Source of the DNA: Bizionia argentinensis JUB59
GTDB taxonomy: Bacteria; Bacteroidota; Bacteroidia; Flavobacteriales; Flavobacteriaceae
Reading direction: 5' to 3'
Length of the DNA stretch: 64,000 bases
Assembly (NCBI RefSeq): GCF_000224335.1
Contig: NZ_AFXZ01000002.1
Span: 1 to 64,000, forward strand
This document shows positions 34,719 to 43,889 of this stretch, piece after piece. Every line of letters starts with the position of its first letter. Position 1 is the first letter of the stretch. The translations under genes and the position numbers were made by a program. The notes under the pieces are model-generated. The model saw only the letters and a program-made list of their open reading frames with translations, had not been told where the DNA came from and searched no databases.

Positions 34719-34899
34719 GTTTTAATAAAATTGACGTAAAAATAATTTAGGAAATAAATGATAAATGCTTATTAGACCTATATATAATGTTGGTTATATT
34801 AATGTATAAACGAGAGTTTTACTTACAGTTTAAATCTAGCAAGAACGTGATTATTAAACTTTATAAAACGAAACTGGGCTAATTTGCTCCTCACTTTAG

Positions 34900-34907
34900 T
34901 AATTTTG
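34900..34907 (+). promoter_or_regulatory. -7 box abutting the amine oxidase start
   Basis: TAATTTTG fits TAnnTTTG and ends 4 bp before the ATG at 34912. If used, the transcript would start at or next to the start codon and be leaderless. The TTTG at 34883 is only 13 bp upstream, shorter than the usual spacing. Confidence 0.4.
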
Positions 34908-34911
34908 CAAG

Positions 34912-35958
34912 ATGGTTATAATAATTGGCGCTGGCTTATCAGGACTCTTAACGGCTTATCGGTTAAAAAAAGAAGGAATACCTTTTAAAATTCTAGAAGC
35001 AAGAAATAGAGTAGGTGGAAGAATAAATACAGTATATGGAACAAATAATACACCGGTTGAAATGGGGGCTACTTGGTTTCAAAGTCCTCATAAAAATCTT
35101 TTAGCACTTTTAGACGAATTAAGTATTGAATACTTTACGCAATACATGGATGGTTCTGTATTTTATCAACCTACTGCAAGTGCGCCAGTACAATTGGTGC
35201 AAATCCCTAGTCAATCTCCGAGTTATAGAATTTCGGGTGGAACATCCAATCTTATCAGTACGTTGTATAAGCAATTAGATGAAACCGATGTTTTGCTTAA
35301 TCAGAGGGTCAAAGAAATAAAATTCCGCAAAAATGGTGTTCAATTAGTTGCGGAAAAGATATTTGATTGTGATTCTGTAGTCCTAGCAATTCCACCAAAA
35401 TTATGGAGTAAAAAAATCTTGTTTATGCCGGAGTTACCACTTAATTTAATGGAGACAGCGCAACAAACACATACATGGATGGAAGATTCCATAAAAGTAG
35501 CTATGACTTTTAATATACCTTTTTGGAAACACGAAAATTTATCTGGCGCCTTATTTAGCAATGCAGGACCTATAACAGAGTTGTATGATCATTGCAATCA
35601 CGAAAACTCTAAATTCGCGCTCTGTGGCTTTATAAGCGCTTCATTAAAGGATCTGTCTTTCGAAGAGAGACGCAGCCGTGTCATTAATCAGTTAATAAAT
35701 GCTTATGGCGAAAAAGCTGGCAACTTTTTAGATTATGAAGATTGCGTTTGGGGCCAAGAAGAAAATACATTCGAAGCTTCGGACAAGTTTATATTCCCGC
35801 ATCAAAATAATGGAAATCCCATTTTCAGTAAATCGTTTTATGACAATAAAATGTTTATTTCTAGTGCCGAATCCGCTTTAGAATTCCCTGGATATATGGA
35901 TGGCGCTGTGTTTTCAGGGAATGAAACCGCTAAAAAAATAGCTGCTAAATATAAATAG
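34912..35958 (+). CDS. Flavin-containing amine oxidase family protein
   Basis: The 348-aa FAD enzyme oxidises amines or a related substrate. The N-terminal dinucleotide motif IIGAGLSGLLTAYRL (about 3-17) is followed by EARNRVGGRI and the C-terminal FAD contact YMDGAVFSGNETAKKIA. It is shorter than the eukaryotic monoamine oxidases but of normal size for the bacterial group. No signal peptide is seen. Substrate unknown. Confidence 0.82.
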   Translation: MVIIIGAGLSGLLTAYRLKKEGIPFKILEARNRVGGRINTVYGTNNTPVEMGATWFQSPHKNLLALLDELSIEYFTQYMDGSVFYQPTASAPVQLVQIPSQSPSYRISGGTSNLISTLYKQLDETDVLLNQRVKEIKFRKNGVQLVAEKIFDCDSVVLAIPPKLWSKKILFMPELPLNLMETAQQTHTWMEDSIKVAMTFNIPFWKHENLSGALFSNAGPITELYDHCNHENSKFALCGFISASLKDLSFEERRSRVINQLINAYGEKAGNFLDYEDCVWGQEENTFEASDKFIFPHQNNGNPIFSKSFYDNKMFISSAESALEFPGYMDGAVFSGNETAKKIAAKYK

Positions 35959-36128
35959 AGAATAAGCAGAAGGATTAACTTTATTTTCAAGATTTACTGT
36001 AAATAATTATTTCTATATCCTTAAAAATTTTTATCTTATCAACTAATGTGGTGCGTTTGAAGTAATTTGAACCTAATTTTTTATCCAAACGTAATTAAAT
36101 ACAACTTTATAATCACCTGTAATACAAT

Positions 36129-37223
36129 ATGATACTTAAGTTTTTATCTAAATCTCTCTTTTTATTTTTAACCTTTATACTCTTTAATAATTCTGTTTTG
36201 GCGCAAACTGAATCAGTTGAACAGCCAACAGGAACCTTACGAGTCGGGGTTGCTGGTAGTGAACCGTTCGTTTTTGGAGAATCTGATTCCGGAATATCTG
36301 TCGAAATTTGGGATAAAATTGCAAAGAAGAAATCCTGGAGCTACGAATACATAGCCTTTGAAACTGTAGATGAAGCAACGCGCGCTTTAAATAGAGGTGA
36401 TGTCGATTTAGTAGTTGGCCCCGTTAGCATTACAGCCAAACGTTTGGAAACCATGCGGTTTTCGCAACCTTTTTATAATTCGAGTATCTCTATTATCTCC
36501 AAACAAGGTGATAATAGTCTGTGGTCGAAAATTAAACCACTTTTTAGTATCAAATTATTATTAGCAGTCTTCGTCTTTTTAGTCATTTTGGCAATTGTTG
36601 GAACCTTTCTTTGGTTAGCGGAACGCAAAAAATCACCAGACCAGTTTCCACATGATCCACTTCATGGTATTGGAACAGGGATGTGGTTAGCCATCGTAAC
36701 TATGAGTACAACGGGTTATGGCGATAAAGCTCCTATAACTTTAGCGGGTAGAATTATAGCAGGATCATGGATGATTATTTCCATTATTTTCGCCACATCT
36801 ATGGTTGCAGGAATTGCTAGTACTTTAACCTTATCGAATATTGGATCGACAACTATTTCCAATTTCGAGCAATTATCTAATAGAAAAGCTGCCACGATTT
36901 TAGGTTCTCCAGCAGAGAATTTTTTGCGAAAAGCCAAAGCAAAAGTTGTTAGTGTTAATAATTTAGAAGAGGCTATTGAAAAGCTGGAAAATGGAGATGT
37001 AGACGCCGTCGTTTACGATCGTCCACAGTTATTGTACTTTTTAAAAGAAAACGACAAAGACAACTTGTATATTAGTAAAGCGGAATATTACAAGCAGGGT
37101 TATGGATTTGCATTTAACTTTAACTCGCAGCTTATTTTAGATGTTAATAGAACTTTATTGGAGTTAGCTGAAAATCAAATTACGGAAGAAATTATTCATA
37201 CTTATATTCAGAAGGATGAGTAG
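36129..37223 (+). CDS. Glutamate-receptor-like potassium channel (GluR0 type)
   Basis: The 364-aa protein has a signal peptide (about 1-25) and a ligand-binding domain of the solute-binding family 3 split by a pore module. Lobe 1 (about 35-125), helix M1 (about 143-165), the pore loop with filter T194-T195-G196-Y197-G198-D199, helix M2 (about 207-232) and lobe 2 (about 240-355) follow each other. This is the arrangement of prokaryotic ionotropic glutamate receptors, which open a potassium pore on binding an amino acid. Ligand unknown. Confidence 0.83.
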   Translation: MILKFLSKSLFLFLTFILFNNSVLAQTESVEQPTGTLRVGVAGSEPFVFGESDSGISVEIWDKIAKKKSWSYEYIAFETVDEATRALNRGDVDLVVGPVSITAKRLETMRFSQPFYNSSISIISKQGDNSLWSKIKPLFSIKLLLAVFVFLVILAIVGTFLWLAERKKSPDQFPHDPLHGIGTGMWLAIVTMSTTGYGDKAPITLAGRIIAGSWMIISIIFATSMVAGIASTLTLSNIGSTTISNFEQLSNRKAATILGSPAENFLRKAKAKVVSVNNLEEAIEKLENGDVDAVVYDRPQLLYFLKENDKDNLYISKAEYYKQGYGFAFNFNSQLILDVNRTLLELAENQITEEIIHTYIQKDE

Positions 37224-37473
37224 TTAAAATAAACTAAGGAATTTAGTTTATTAGCACAATTTGAGAGTTTTCAATCCAAACCTATTTTAAATGTATCGAT
37301 TTTAATAATCCATATTGAGTTTTAAAGCAAATCACACTACGACAAATTGTTATCGTGAATGTTTAAAAATAATAACCAATATTTCACAAATGCCTTATCA
37401 GAAATGGTAAGCAGTTTTAAGGAAAGAATAAAAATGCTATTTGTATATTGCTTAATCATTTATACTTTTCACT

Positions 37474-37986
37474 ATGTTGCGATTTTTTAATTATGCACTT
37501 TTAAGTTTTGTTTGTTTGGTGTCTTGTAAAGAATCGACAGACCACGTTAAATATCATGCCGAAAATTGGAATAAGAGAAGCATCGACATAAATCTTAAGG
37601 ATTCTCTAGAGTCGGGGAAGACATATTTGTCTATTTATTCGCAAATCTATAGCATGTCCCAACACAAAACCCATAATTTAACAGCCATGGCTAGTTTACG
37701 GAACACGAGTGACACTGATACTATATACGTATTAAGTGCTAAATATTATGATGCACACGGCAAGCTAATCCGAACGTATTTTGATAAATCCATTTATTTA
37801 GCACCAATGGAAACTACCGAAATTATTATTGGAGAATTGGATATAGAAGGTGGAACAGGATCTAACTTTATTTTCGAATGGAAAAAACATAAAGATGCAT
37901 CAGAACCGTTATTTGAAGGAATTATGAATTCTACTTTAGGTCAGCAGGGGTTGTCATTTACCACAACTGGCAAACGTATTAATTAA
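37474..37986 (+). CDS. DUF3124 lipoprotein
   Basis: The 170-aa protein has a short lipoprotein signal with C18 (LVSCKE) and a single DUF3124 domain (about 45-165), a beta-rich extracytoplasmic domain. The segment LRNTSDTDTIYVLSAKYYD and the APMETTEIIIGELD strand fit that family. Function is unknown. Located downstream of the channel gene, 250 bp away, probably transcribed separately. Confidence 0.78.
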   Translation: MLRFFNYALLSFVCLVSCKESTDHVKYHAENWNKRSIDINLKDSLESGKTYLSIYSQIYSMSQHKTHNLTAMASLRNTSDTDTIYVLSAKYYDAHGKLIRTYFDKSIYLAPMETTEIIIGELDIEGGTGSNFIFEWKKHKDASEPLFEGIMNSTLGQQGLSFTTTGKRIN

Positions 37987-38300
37987 GCAGGAATCTTATA
38001 AATTGAATAAATTAATCTACAATAAGGCATTCACTCCTAAATTTATGTATTTCATTTACTAAAATCAACAAATTTCATCATAATGACTAGCAGATAATCT
38101 ATAATTTAAAAGTCAGAAAATTAAAAAATTTTAAATAGGAGTAGAGCAATTAGAATTGATTTAGAAGTCTATAATTAATCTATATTATAACAGATGAGGC
38201 TCGGTTTAAGCCCTTTTTAAGCGATTTGCTCCGAATTATTGACAAATTCAGTATCTAGCTTCTAATTTCTATTATAGCTCCTGAATTCTCTCTAAAAGGC
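37987..38300. other. Convergent intergenic stretch, 314 bp
   Basis: Between DUF3124 (plus) and the phospholipase gene (minus). AT-rich; no clear terminator stem, gene or repeat was recognised apart from a weak T-rich patch near 38210. Confidence 0.45.
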
Positions 38301-39140
38301 TTATTTCAACTTTGGCTTTAGGAAATCTAATTCATTAGTTTTAATAACATATCCCAGGCGTACCATACTTGAAAATTGATCATAATCAATTAGACTTTCA
38401 CCATGACCTGCATACCACTCTAACATGAAATATTGATTTTTTGAATTGAACGGATTGTAATATAATCGAGATCTTATTGAACCTTGTAAATCCCATTTCA
38501 TTCCTCTTTTTACACTTGCTTCAAATATAAGTTTATTAGGTATAAAATCATGAGAAACCGTGACTTCTGCAATGCCTATATATTCTATTAAGTCAGGATT
38601 ATCTTCTTTATAGCCAAAAGGTGCCCATAGCTCTGCAGTTATAAGTGTTTTTGGGTTTATGGCTGTAGAATATTTTAAATTTATACTATTCACACTTCTA
38701 GAAAAAATGCTATCTCTACCATTAGAGTTATGATTAAACATCAGTGTTGCTAAACCTTTTACATGGTTATTTTTATTATAAATAAACTTTGCCAATCCTA
38801 TAGTAGGGTTGTAATTTATTTCTTGAAATGGACTGGAAAATTCATAAATGTTCCAGAATGCCTTTTGTGTGTACGTAATAAAAAGATAGGTTTCCCATGG
38901 TAGTGCATCACGAGTAACCATCTGCTTAAAGCTAACTTGATATTTAACGTCTGCCGTTTCCGATTTAATATCTTTATTGGTAGGTATTCCTGTAATAAAA
39001 TAGTTGTCCTTATGTATGGAAAAGGAAGGTATATCTTGAATGCCTTTTTTAACCTCCTCTTGAGTCTGGGTTTGAGCGTGAAGGTTTGAACAAGAAAGGT
39101 AAGTTACTAGTAAAAGAACAATTAATAAAGGGTGTTTCAT
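38301..39140 (-). CDS. pldA: Outer-membrane phospholipase A1 (OMPLA type)
   Basis: The 279-aa protein has a signal peptide (about 1-22, ending LHAQ) and an OMPLA beta-barrel. The active-site motif FNHNSNGRDSIFSRSVN (about 136-152) carries the His-x-Ser and downstream Asn arrangement of the OMPLA catalytic triad. Alternating hydrophobic strands and the VSHDFIPNKLIFEASV segment are barrel-like. It hydrolyses phospholipids misplaced in the outer leaflet. It lies next to a tRNA cluster on the same strand. Confidence 0.82.
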   Translation of the reverse strand: MKHPLLIVLLLVTYLSCSNLHAQTQTQEEVKKGIQDIPSFSIHKDNYFITGIPTNKDIKSETADVKYQVSFKQMVTRDALPWETYLFITYTQKAFWNIYEFSSPFQEINYNPTIGLAKFIYNKNNHVKGLATLMFNHNSNGRDSIFSRSVNSINLKYSTAINPKTLITAELWAPFGYKEDNPDLIEYIGIAEVTVSHDFIPNKLIFEASVKRGMKWDLQGSIRSRLYYNPFNSKNQYFMLEWYAGHGESLIDYDQFSSMVRLGYVIKTNELDFLKPKLK

Positions 39141-39244
39141 GATGAATTTATATAAAGCTCTAGCTTCTTAAGTATTGATTATCTATAAAATTTATTTAAT
39201 GCCCAAAAACAAAAAAACCCCACTATTACTAGTGAAGTCTTGTG

Positions 39245-39318
39245 TGAGCCCGACAGGATTCGAACCTGTGACCGCCTCCTTAGAAGGGAGGTGCTCTATC
39301 CAGCTGAGCTACGAGCCC
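39245..39318 (-). tRNA. tRNA-Arg (anticodon UCU)
   Basis: Minus strand: acceptor GGGCTCG/CGGGCTC (with wobbles), D-arm AGCTCAGCTGGATAGAGC, anticodon loop CTTCTAA with UCU, T-arm GGTTCGAATCC, discriminator A. Confidence 0.93.
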
Positions 39319-39336
39319 GTAACTCTATGTAATTTG

Positions 39337-39411
39337 TCGGGGTGGCAGGATTCGAACCTGCGACCTCCGCGTCCCAAACGCGGCGCGATAACCGGGCTAC
39401 GCTACACCCCG
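39337..39411 (-). tRNA. tRNA-Pro (anticodon UGG)
   Basis: Minus strand: acceptor CGGGGTG/CACCCCG perfect, anticodon loop TTTGGGA with UGG between CGCG arms, T-arm GGTTCGAATCC, discriminator A. Confidence 0.95.
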
Positions 39412-39489
39412 ATACTTTTTTTTCTTTGTGAAATTAATCTCGTACAAGTCGAGAAGATACACTCCGAAAAACGGTTATCTAAAAAATTG

Positions 39490-39577
39490 CGGAGAGACAG
39501 GGATTCGAACCCTGGGTACCCTTTTGGGGTACGACGATTTAGCAAACCGCTCCTTTCGGCCACTCAGGCACCTCTCC
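39490..39577 (-). tRNA. tRNA-Ser (anticodon GCU)
   Basis: Minus strand: acceptor GGAGAGG/TCTCTCC, anticodon loop TTGCTAA with GCU, long variable arm GTACCC...GGGTAC, T-arm GGTTCGAATCC, discriminator G. Together with the two preceding tRNAs it forms a three-tRNA cluster. Confidence 0.95.
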
Positions 39578-39716
39578 AATATTTATAAGAACATTCCTTG
39601 AAATGCGGTTGCAAATGTAAGTATCATTTATAAAGAACGCAACTATTTCTGAAACTATTTTATGTGAAAATCATTGTTTTTATTTCTTGCCAAATTTTTA
39701 TATCAATAACAGCTTA

Positions 39717-40382
39717 TTAGTGAGTTGATAAGAGGTTTTTAGCATGCTGATAGGAAATACTATTAAAATCATCAATAACCAAATTCGCCAACTCATAATT
39801 CTGGTTTTTGGAATGAAAACTCTTATAACCGACACAAAATATACCTGCAGCATGGGCGGCTTTTATTCCGTTTGTGGAATCTTCAATCACCAAACAATGC
39901 TCTTTTTTATAACCGGATGTTTCAGCTGCCTTCAAAAATATTTCAGGATGTGGTTTGGATGCTTTTAAATCTGCACCACTTAATTTCGCTTTAAAATATT
40001 GGTCTAATTCAAAACGATTAAAAACACTTTCAATAGTTTGCATGGATGCCGAAGAAGCCAAAATAAGTGTCACATTATTCTTATGATAATCTTGGATAAG
40101 CTCTAAAACACCATCAATAAGTTTTAAGCTTTCATCAGAAACAAATAAGCCTTTAAATATATTACGCTTAATCTGTACTAATTCTTCAGGTGCATTTTTT
40201 AATTCAAAATGACTACAGAGCTGTCTACAAACATTTATGGTAGATTGACCAGTGAATGATTGATAATGCTGCTCGCTTACATCTAAATTAAGCGCGTTAA
40301 ACATGCCGTAGTAGGCTTTATAATGTAATGGCTCGGTATCTACAATTACACCGTCCATATCAAATAATACTGCTTTTAACAT
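39717..40382 (-). CDS. HAD-family phosphatase / beta-phosphoglucomutase-like
   Basis: The 221-aa HAD superfamily protein has DxD motif I FDMDGVIVDTE (8-18), the lysine in LKASKPHPEIF and motif IV IEDSTNGIKAA. The cap domain (about 20-90) gives specificity. Relatives act on sugar phosphates or as phosphoglucomutases, so exact activity is open. It is the last gene of the minus-strand run that begins with the parvulin gene at 45217. Confidence 0.8.
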   Translation of the reverse strand: MLKAVLFDMDGVIVDTEPLHYKAYYGMFNALNLDVSEQHYQSFTGQSTINVCRQLCSHFELKNAPEELVQIKRNIFKGLFVSDESLKLIDGVLELIQDYHKNNVTLILASSASMQTIESVFNRFELDQYFKAKLSGADLKASKPHPEIFLKAAETSGYKKEHCLVIEDSTNGIKAAHAAGIFCVGYKSFHSKNQNYELANLVIDDFNSISYQHAKNLLSTH

Positions 40383-40400
40383 TGTTTTTTATTTTATAAT

Positions 40401-41600
40401 TTAGCTTGTAAAACTTTTAAATGTTTTCTTACAAATAATTGCTATCCGTTCGTTCTGAATATTAGTCACAAAAAATATATAAGTCTCGCCACCATCGGCT
40501 ATTTTTAATTTCTTGCGAATGCTTGCTACCGACTCTGGGAAATTTCGCGTGGTAATATTAGCTTTAGGTATTCCTAGTTTCTTAAATACTTTTTTACTGT
40601 ATGCCGCAATTTCGATAATTTCAAAAGATCGTCCTGGAAAACCGATTAACGCCATGCTTGTATAAAGATGGGTATGCTGATGTAATTTATCAATTTTTAA
40701 TTCTTTCGATAATAGATTAAAAGCTCCCGATTTTAAAATAGCCGCATTAGGTTCGTACAAAAATTTTTGCGGTAAACTATAAGTAGCTTGCGCTAAAGAT
40801 TCTTCGTTTAAATTAAAATTGAAAACTTGGTCGTTGTCCTTATCTAAATTAATGGTTTTTATTGCAATGGAACCATTATAATCTTTTTCTAAAACCCACA
40901 ATAATTCTTTAACCTCATTGTTAAGCGCAACTATGTGAATTGCTTTTACAGCTTCTAACTCCTGAATACCTGATGATATATCTAACAATGGCGATGTTTT
41001 AATCAGTATATTATTAGTATGCCTAAATAAGCTATTTAAATGCTTTGGAACATTTGGCAAACAGTCTGATAAGAAAAAAACTTTTCCTTTACTGTCATGA
41101 CGTCGGGACGGATCTATATAAACCCAATCATAATTTGTTTTCCCATTAATTAAATATGAAATGCCATCATCCAAAACCGTTTGGATATTATGGACTTCTA
41201 ATTGCTTAAAATTATGTGAAACGATTGCAGATAAATCTGAATTTATCTCACAATGAACAACCTGTTTAAAGTTTTTAGAAAAATAAAAACTATCGACGCC
41301 AAAACCACCAGTGACATCTAAAATAGTAGCACCAAAGACTATAGAAGCTTTATATTTCGCCGTTATTTCTGAAGAAGTTTGCTCAATATTTAGCTTGTTG
41401 GGATAATATATTAAAGGTGTTTTAAACCAAGTTGGTAGTTTGTTTCTGCAGCGTTCTTTAGCTTCAATTTGTTCCACCAGCGCCTTTATGGTTACAGATT
41501 CTGCTGGGCTTTTACCAAATAATAACTGCGTGCTATCAGTATTTAAATGCGCATCAATAAAATCTTGATTTTCGGTATGTAGAATAGCTGAATTCACCAA
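40401..41600 (-). CDS. SAM-dependent methyltransferase with THUMP-like domain
   Basis: The 399-aa protein has an N-terminal helical part (about 1-80), a SAM-binding core (motif I ILDVTGGFGVDSFYF, about 93-107) and the motif YIDPSRRHDSKGKVF. A C-terminal THUMP-like domain follows (about 300-390). The DPSRR motif and THUMP-like part point to an RNA substrate, in line with the rRNA/tRNA methyltransferase genes upstream. Which RNA is unknown. It starts 3 bp after the AI-2E gene stop. Confidence 0.75.
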   Translation of the reverse strand: MVNSAILHTENQDFIDAHLNTDSTQLLFGKSPAESVTIKALVEQIEAKERCRNKLPTWFKTPLIYYPNKLNIEQTSSEITAKYKASIVFGATILDVTGGFGVDSFYFSKNFKQVVHCEINSDLSAIVSHNFKQLEVHNIQTVLDDGISYLINGKTNYDWVYIDPSRRHDSKGKVFFLSDCLPNVPKHLNSLFRHTNNILIKTSPLLDISSGIQELEAVKAIHIVALNNEVKELLWVLEKDYNGSIAIKTINLDKDNDQVFNFNLNEESLAQATYSLPQKFLYEPNAAILKSGAFNLLSKELKIDKLHQHTHLYTSMALIGFPGRSFEIIEIAAYSKKVFKKLGIPKANITTRNFPESVASIRKKLKIADGGETYIFFVTNIQNERIAIICKKTFKSFTS

Positions 41601-41603
41601 TAC

Positions 41604-42692
41604 TTATATATTCTTCGTTAAACTCTGAACGATTTTATTATCCGATAGAAATTCTTTCAGAATAACCTTTATCGCTGTGTAAGCCGGAATGGCCACAACC
41701 ATTCCCACAATGCCAAATAATAGGCCCGCAATAATAATAACTAAAAATATTTCCAGTGGATGTGACTTAACACTTCTTGAGAAAATGATTGGTTGACTGA
41801 AAAAATTATCTATTAACTGTCCAACAGAAATCACGATAAGGACATATAAGGTTTCAGGTAGTATAACGTCGCTAAAACTAGCGTCTAAATTGCTAGTCAT
41901 GGTTAATAATATCATAATTAAGCCGCCAATAACAGGTCCTAAATAAGGAATTAGGTTAATTAAAGCGCACAGAAAAGCAATAACTACGGCATTTTGAACA
42001 CCAACAATTAATAATCCCGTGGTGTAAATAACAAAAAGTACTGTAATTTGAAAAACTAGACCAACAAAATAGCGGGAAAGTAAATTTTTAATTTTGTCAA
42101 TCGATTTTTTAACGCGATTAATTTTATTATCAGGAATTAGTGCCAATAAGCTGTTTTCAAAAAGTTTGCTGTCTTTTAGAAAGAAAAATGAAATAAATAA
42201 CACCGAAAAAAGACCAATACTAAAACTCCCAAGACCACTAAAGATGGCGTTTAAAAGCTCTGGAATAAGTGCGAAATTAATAGTTGAAAATAAACCAGAT
42301 TCTTTTAAAGTTTCTTGTACATGAAGATCATTCATATTAAAATGTGAAGCAGCCTGATTGTATAAATTCTGGATAGAACCTTGCAGCGAATCAATATTTA
42401 AAAGTGATAAGTTTTGTCCTTGCTCTACAAGAAGAGGAATAAATAGTCCCACCAAACCAGCTATGAAGCCTAGCAATATTACCATAGTAACAGCAACAGC
42501 AACGAGGTTGTTAAATTTTAAACGATCTCTTAAAAACCTTACAATTGGTCGGCCTGTTAATGAAATTACCACCGAAATGGCGATATAAACAATAACAGAT
42601 TGAATTTTGAATATAAAATATAGCAGAATTGCTATACCTAAAGCAATAGCAAGTGCTCTTAAAATACCGTTTGAAAGTTCTTTAGAATTCAT
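41604..42692 (-). CDS. AI-2E-family transporter (PerM-like)
   Basis: The 362-aa inner-membrane protein has about eight helices in the AI-2 exporter (PerM/TqsA) pattern. The LLFIPLLVEQG-type N-terminal half and the conserved INLIPYLGPVIGG segment (about 245-257) are present. Despite the family name most members are cation or solute exporters of unknown substrate. It is embedded in an operon of RNA-modification genes, so its link to them is unclear. Confidence 0.85.
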   Translation of the reverse strand: MNSKELSNGILRALAIALGIAILLYFIFKIQSVIVYIAISVVISLTGRPIVRFLRDRLKFNNLVAVAVTMVILLGFIAGLVGLFIPLLVEQGQNLSLLNIDSLQGSIQNLYNQAASHFNMNDLHVQETLKESGLFSTINFALIPELLNAIFSGLGSFSIGLFSVLFISFFFLKDSKLFENSLLALIPDNKINRVKKSIDKIKNLLSRYFVGLVFQITVLFVIYTTGLLIVGVQNAVVIAFLCALINLIPYLGPVIGGLIMILLTMTSNLDASFSDVILPETLYVLIVISVGQLIDNFFSQPIIFSRSVKSHPLEIFLVIIIAGLLFGIVGMVVAIPAYTAIKVILKEFLSDNKIVQSLTKNI

Positions 42693-42730
42693 GCGGCAAA
42701 TATACTGATTGAATTAGAAATGGCTTCTAA

Positions 42731-43237
42731 TTATTTCTGAAGAAGTTGTTTAGTCATTTCATAAAGACAAATATTGGTAGCCTGTACGACATTCATGCTG
42801 CTATTTTGTCCATACATATTAATATGAATAACGGCATCTGCTAATTCTAAAATAGTTTCTGAAATCCCGAAATTCTCGGCACCCACAATTAAAGCGATGG
42901 GTTGATTTATTGGAAAAACGATCTTATTAATTGACTGACTTTCTTCGGTTATTTCTAGCGCAACCATATAATAGCCCGAAGCTTTTATAGCGGTAACGGT
43001 TTCTAATATGTTCTCGTTAAATTCATGAGAAACATATTTTTCCGTAGCGCGTGATGTTTTAGCCGATTTTCTGCCAAACTCCATATCACTTCCACAGAAA
43101 ATTAATTTTTCAATTCCAAAAGCATCCGCTGTTCTAAAAATACTACCAATATTGGGTGCATTCGTAATATTATCGCAAACTATAGTAATAGGGAAGGTGT
43201 GGGGTGTAAATTTGGTCGTGTAATGAGTTAATTGCAT
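42731..43237 (-). CDS. TrmH-family (SPOUT) RNA methyltransferase
   Basis: The 168-aa SpoU/TrmH-type enzyme transfers a methyl group to 2'-O of RNA ribose. The knotted SPOUT motifs are N-terminal CDNITNAPNIGSIFRTADAF (motif 1), central LIVGAENFGISE (motif 2) and C-terminal NSSMNVVQATNICLYE (motif 3). There is no N-terminal substrate domain. It overlaps no gene but lies 8 bp after the DUF4159 gene. Confidence 0.87.
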   Translation of the reverse strand: MQLTHYTTKFTPHTFPITIVCDNITNAPNIGSIFRTADAFGIEKLIFCGSDMEFGRKSAKTSRATEKYVSHEFNENILETVTAIKASGYYMVALEITEESQSINKIVFPINQPIALIVGAENFGISETILELADAVIHINMYGQNSSMNVVQATNICLYEMTKQLLQK

Positions 43238-43245
43238 AATTATGG

Positions 43246-43887
43246 CTAGTTTTCAAAAACGTATTTTATAATATTAGCGCCCATTTTCAAAGCTTTTTCA
43301 CGCACTTCTGGTGGATCGTTATGTACAACTTCGTCTTCCCATCCATTGCCCAAATCGCTTTCATATGTAAATAATAAAACCAGTCTGCTCTTATGGAAAA
43401 TACCAAAGGCTTGCGGACGCAAACCGTCGTGTTCATGAATTTTAGGTAAGCCTTCTGGGAATTTATAAACGTTATTAAAAATAGGGTGGGTTGCAGGTAA
43501 TTCTACCATTTCTGAATTTGGAAACACACTTTTTAAAGCTTCCGTAAGATAAGGTTTCATTCCGTAATTATCATCAATATGTAAAAAGCCACCTGAAAGA
43601 AGATAGTTTCTTAAATTTTCAGAATCTTCTTCGTCAAAATATACATTCCCATGGCCCGTCATATGAATAAATGGGTATTGAAAAATATCAATACTTCCAG
43701 TTTCAACTGTTTCGGGTTTTTCGTTTATTTTAGTATTGATATTTGTATTACAAAAACGAATAAGATTGGGAAGAGAAGTAGGGTTGCTATACCAATCACC
43801 TCCCCCTTTGTATTTTAAAACGGCAATTTCTTGTGCGTAAAAAGTACAGCTAATTAGAAGTGAAAGAAACGTAAAAATGTACTTCAT
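43246..43887 (-). CDS. DUF4159 domain protein with signal peptide
   Basis: The 213-aa protein begins with a signal peptide (about 1-18, ending FYAQ) and a DUF4159 domain. IKLIRFCN-like elements, PFIHMTGHGNVYFDEEDSEN, FLHIDDNYGMKP and the VELPATHPIFNNVY segment are characteristic. It is probably periplasmic. Function unknown. It is 2 bp from the rsmE gene, showing tight co-transcription. Confidence 0.83.
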   Translation of the reverse strand: MKYIFTFLSLLISCTFYAQEIAVLKYKGGGDWYSNPTSLPNLIRFCNTNINTKINEKPETVETGSIDIFQYPFIHMTGHGNVYFDEEDSENLRNYLLSGGFLHIDDNYGMKPYLTEALKSVFPNSEMVELPATHPIFNNVYKFPEGLPKIHEHDGLRPQAFGIFHKSRLVLLFTYESDLGNGWEDEVVHNDPPEVREKALKMGANIIKYVFEN

Positions 43888-43889
43888 GG

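Larger units (their letters stand above)
34606..34911. other. Intergenic stretch with lpxD terminator
   Basis: This 306-bp gap contains the terminator at 34691-34718 and a -7 box at 34900-34907 close to the next start. Otherwise AT-rich with nothing recognised. Confidence 0.5.
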
